From Deltaproteobacteria bacterium (GTDB lineage Bacteria; Myxococcota_A; UBA796), in NCBI GenBank assembly GCA_002707085.1, contig PALY01000012.1, positions 1,752-8,524 on the forward strand: a DNA stretch of 6,773 nucleotides. Reading direction: 5' to 3'. The number at the start of each line of letters is the position of its first letter. Position 1 is the first letter of the stretch. This document shows, piece by piece, positions 6,097 to 6,773 of this stretch. The position numbers were made by a program, and so were the translations under genes. The notes beneath the pieces are model-generated. The model was given only the letters and a program-made list of their open reading frames with translations, did not search any database and was not told the origin of the DNA.

Positions 6097-6773
6097 TTGT
6101 ATAGAATCCACACATGGTCCATGACCCTCTTTTTGGTCAGTGCCTGCACGCCAAAGTCAGAAGATGTGCCATGCGGGGATGGATACGTGAAGGATGAGCT
6201 TGGCCGATGCGAACCCGTGTCCGCAACCGATGACACCGGCATATCTACAGATGATACGGGAACCCATAGTGATGACACAGGAACACCGGCTCATCCAAGG
6301 GTCCAGTTTGGAGATGTAAAGGCTTGTGAGAATCCTCAATCTGCCGTCTACTACGAGGATGTGGGTGGCGAAATGGGACTCACGCCACCCGCTGTATACA
6401 TGGGGGAGCATGCTGAAAATGGTGCCGTAGCTGTCGCCGACTTTGATCAAGATGGTGACTTGGATGTGGTTGTCGCTTCTGCCGGCGAGCCTCCGGTACT
6501 GTATGACCGCAATGGAGATGTTTTCGAACGCAGCCTCTTGCCTGGTGATATCGGTCCCACCCAATTGGGTATGGCCGATCTCGACAACGATGATCGGCTG
6601 GACCTGTTCACGGGCGGCTTTGTTCCGCAGGTCATCCTCAATAAGGAAACAGGGTGGGAAGCCATCGACTTTCCGGTGTCTCCGTTCGGTGATGAAACCT
6701 CTGTTACGAAATCCATCCATCCAGCAGATATTGATAGAGATGGGGTGATGGATGCCTATGTGTTGATGAGCGC
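6097..6773 (+). CDS. Predicted lipoprotein with FG-GAP/VCBS-type (CRTAC1-like) calcium-binding repeats, 3' end cut by window edge
   Basis: Starting at TTG 6097, 225 codons are visible before the right edge. The N-terminus MYRIHTWSMTLFLVSAC is a good lipoprotein signal with a canonical lipobox VSAC (Cys17). CGDGYVKDELGRC (26-38) could form a small disulfide loop. Three heptad-spaced DDTG motifs (45-62) form a short acidic spacer. From about residue 90, YYEDVGGEMGL followed by NGAVAVADFDQDGDLDVVV resembles the opening of CRTAC1/UnbV-type beta-propellers. DxDxD motifs begin at D115, D161 and D211, about 46-50 residues apart, one per propeller blade, and probably bind Ca2+. The role is presumably surface binding or adhesion, but no enzyme motif is seen. 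The gene is divergent from the MopE-type gene. Repeat type and lipoprotein signal are well supported; the function is not known. Confidence 0.85.
   Translation, partial: MYRIHTWSMTLFLVSACTPKSEDVPCGDGYVKDELGRCEPVSATDDTGISTDDTGTHSDDTGTPAHPRVQFGDVKACENPQSAVYYEDVGGEMGLTPPAVYMGEHAENGAVAVADFDQDGDLDVVVASAGEPPVLYDRNGDVFERSLLPGDIGPTQLGMADLDNDDRLDLFTGGFVPQVILNKETGWEAIDFPVSPFGDETSVTKSIHPADIDRDGVMDAYVLMS
6226..6288 (+). repeat. Three degenerate 21-bp repeats encoding (T/S)DDTGxx heptads
   Basis: Residues 44-64 read TDDTGIS, TDDTGTH and SDDTGTP, each from a 21-bp unit with different synonymous codons. The repeat forms the acidic spacer between the disulfide-like loop and the propeller repeats. The same DDTG motif occurs several times in the spacer of the lipoprotein at 1382. 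Confidence 0.85.

Noticed and set aside
5988..6278. Upstream extension of the MopE-type gene to an ATG at 6278, giving 726 residues
   Set aside because: The added 97 residues lie antisense to the divergent lipoprotein gene, have no signal features, and would place a typical lipoprotein signal (MSKNLIIISALLFGC) in mid-protein. The start at 5987 is far more plausible.

Overview
The window suggests a Gram-negative bacterium of the Myxococcota / former Deltaproteobacteria type. The evidence is protein style: four consecutive genes encode probable lipoproteins, three of them with Asp-Ala or Asp-Asp-Thr-Gly spacers directly behind the lipidated cysteine. One also carries MopE-type DCDD / CDGIDNDC metal-binding repeats, and another carries DxDxDG propeller repeats. 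This is inference from family habits; no rRNA or other taxonomic marker is present.

Layout. Positions 1-1302 (minus) hold a MATE-family multidrug/cation antiporter that runs off the left edge just before its C-terminus. A 79-bp divergent gap separates it from 1382-2860 (plus), a lipoprotein with a long Asp-Ala hexanucleotide-repeat spacer, an OB-fold-like domain and a C-terminal lamin-tail domain. A strong intrinsic terminator follows (2881-2915), then a short region with an 18-bp direct repeat. Next, 3008-4093 (plus) encodes a PhoD-like metallophosphatase, probably a lipoprotein. Only 4 bp after its stop it meets the end of a convergent gene, 4098-5987 (minus). That gene encodes a 629-residue lipoprotein with four MopE-type repeats, an unassigned domain of about 290 residues and an acidic poly-glycine tail. 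A 109-bp divergent gap containing two inverted repeats leads to a gene starting at a TTG (6097, plus), a lipoprotein with DxDxDG (FG-GAP/VCBS, CRTAC1-like) repeats that runs off the right edge.

How the genes relate. No classical operon is visible: orientation is minus, plus, plus, minus, plus, and a terminator separates the two adjacent plus genes. The common theme is the cell surface: an inner-membrane exporter plus four predicted lipid-anchored proteins, most very acidic and likely to bind divalent cations, one probably a phosphatase. I see no RNA genes, CRISPR array, insertion sequence or phage genes. I found no clear evidence of a wholly new system. The most useful leads are the shared Asp-rich spacer architecture, the OB-fold plus lamin-tail lipoprotein without a nuclease domain, the unassigned C-terminal domain of the MopE-type protein, and the unusual start regions of the phosphatase and of the last gene.
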